Of a stretch of 64,000 nt of DNA, positions 63,325 through 64,000 are shown piece after piece. The first letter of the stretch is position 1. Every line of letters starts with the position of its first letter. The stretch is from Microcoleus sp. FACHB-1515 (GTDB lineage Bacteria > Cyanobacteriota > Cyanobacteriia > Elainellales > Elainellaceae): contig NZ_JACJPO010000018.1 of NCBI RefSeq assembly GCF_014696105.1, positions 1 to 64,000 on the forward strand. Reading direction: 5' to 3'. The notes beneath the pieces were generated by a model. The model did not search any database. It was not told where the DNA came from and worked only from the letters and a program-made list of their open reading frames with translations. The position numbers were made by a program, and so were the translations under genes.

Positions 63325-63678
63325 TTATAGCAGCAAATAGCTTTTCTTGAGCTGTTCGAGGGCGACGGCTAGCCCTTGAGCCGCTGTGCGAATCTCGGCG
63401 GGTGTGTGGAACTGATCGAGGCGGTGGAGCAACTGGCCGCGATCGAACAGCAGTACTGTCGGCAAAGTTGAAAGACGATAGGTGCTCGCAAGCTTCAGGT
63501 TGGCGTCGGCATTGATGCTGACGAGCTTAAGCTGACCGTCCCAGTCGCCCTGAAGCTGATTGAGCAGCGGGTACATTAGGCGACAAACGCCACACCAAGG
63601 TGCCCAAAAATTCACCAAAACCGGAGTCGAAGCATTCAAAACTTCTTGCTGAAACGTTTCTTCGCTAACCGCTTCCAC
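63325..63678 (-). CDS. Thioredoxin-family protein
   Basis: This 117-residue protein has the thioredoxin fold in order: VLVNFWAPWCGVCRLMYPLL with active site CGVC (instead of CGPC), KLVSINADAN, and the cis-Pro loop LSTLPTVLLF. The altered active site suggests a changed redox potential compared with classical thioredoxins. It is convergent with the cysteine desulfurase gene, its start and that gene's end lying on opposite sides. Confidence 0.92.
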   Translation of the reverse strand: MEAVSEETFQQEVLNASTPVLVNFWAPWCGVCRLMYPLLNQLQGDWDGQLKLVSINADANLKLASTYRLSTLPTVLLFDRGQLLHRLDQFHTPAEIRTAAQGLAVALEQLKKSYLLL

Positions 63679-63733
63679 GTTGATCCCTCTATGGTTTTCT
63701 TAAATTTTTGCTTTGATCTTGCTTAAAATCATC

Positions 63734-64000
63734 CTACCAGTGGACAAGATTGGCGGCATGAATTAAAGCTGGATGTCCCCACCAAAGTAGGAGGACAAAA
63801 GCGGCTACGCCTAAATAGGCGGGCTTGATGAATTCTTGCCAGACCACTGTTTGTCTTCCCTGCACGATTGCCAAAAACGGCACGATCGAAGTGCGCTCTT
63901 TCACCTTGTCAAACGCTTCGCCATAGCGCCAACTCAGACGGCGATCGCCATGCCAAACGCCAAACAGATGATGCAGCACCAGCCCGATCGAAGTCACCAG
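63734..64000 (-). CDS. NnrU-family membrane protein, C-terminal part
   Basis: Only the C-terminal 88 or so codons are in the window, and the frame is open to the edge at 64000. The HHLFGVWHGDRRLSWRYGEA segment, then RTSIVPFLAIVQGRQTV and a final membrane helix (LGVAAFVLLLWWGHP), look like NnrU-family proteins, which include the zeta-carotene isomerase Z-ISO. Whether it is Z-ISO or another NnrU member cannot be told from this piece. Confidence 0.65.
   Translation of the reverse strand: MVTSIGLVLHHLFGVWHGDRRLSWRYGEAFDKVKERTSIVPFLAIVQGRQTVVWQEFIKPAYLGVAAFVLLLWWGHPALIHAANLVHW

Overview
The window looks like chromosomal DNA from a cyanobacterium, most likely a filamentous, Leptolyngbya-like one (that level is inference). 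The evidence is the very high density of the HIP1 octamer GCGATCGC and its GATC-centred variants, together with cyanobacterial markers: the RuBisCO assembly factor Raf1, a tocopherol cyclase, a ThiD2-ThiE fusion, a Ser/Thr kinase with WD40 repeats, and a cobalamin-riboswitch-controlled HupE.

Region by region. (1) Positions 1-3.03 kb: AT-rich and HIP1-poor DNA holding two tandem TniQ/TnsD-family genes, the first cut off or decayed at its 5' end. A cluster of TnsB-site-like repeats follows and stops about 30 bp from the 3' end of a tRNA-Ala(GGC). I read this as one end of a Tn7-like element homed beside a tRNA. No tnsABC, Cas genes or CRISPR array are visible, so any CRISPR association lies outside the window or is absent. 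(2) 3.2-16.5 kb: mostly housekeeping genes: raf1, an SH3 protein, tRNA-Arg(CCT), tocopherol cyclase, a zinc-ribbon/kinase/WD40 protein, a DUF433/PIN-like toxin-antitoxin pair, thiE-thiS, a secreted beta-helix protein, comB and a GH31 glucosidase. (3) 16.5-27.8 kb: a peptide or glutathione ABC importer spread over both strands (two permeases, a lipoprotein, and a fused double ATPase overlapping gamma-glutamyltransferase and a DUF1823 gene). A 1143-residue glycosyltransferase/methyltransferase/TPR/TylF protein sits in its middle. (4) 28-35.6 kb: GH13 enzyme, aspartate ammonia-lyase, TPR protein, JmjC-like protein, a lipoprotein and PBP2. (5) 36-38 kb: a compact partner-switching module (STAS, response-regulator/PP2C, HATPase). 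(6) 38-47.6 kb: LptF/G-like permease, alanine racemase, HNH nuclease, DHH phosphoesterase, a CbiM-PDGLE-CbiQ-CbiO cobalt/nickel ECF importer and a TPR protein. (7) 47.7-57.1 kb: a membrane alpha/beta hydrolase, a lectin/RTX protein, a Rieske protein that appears to lack its mononuclear-iron histidines, and mfd. (8) 57.1-64 kb: hupE behind a cobalamin riboswitch, a GST-like protein, aminobutyraldehyde dehydrogenase, a lone CheR, cysteine desulfurase, a thioredoxin and the end of an NnrU-like gene.

The strongest candidates for a second look are the Tn7-like end with tandem TnsD-type proteins at tRNA-Ala, the multidomain sugar/methyl-transfer protein, the Rieske protein with an altered catalytic site, and the riboswitch-hupE unit. 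All calls come from reading the sequence and translations by eye. No database search was run, so family names are recognition-based.
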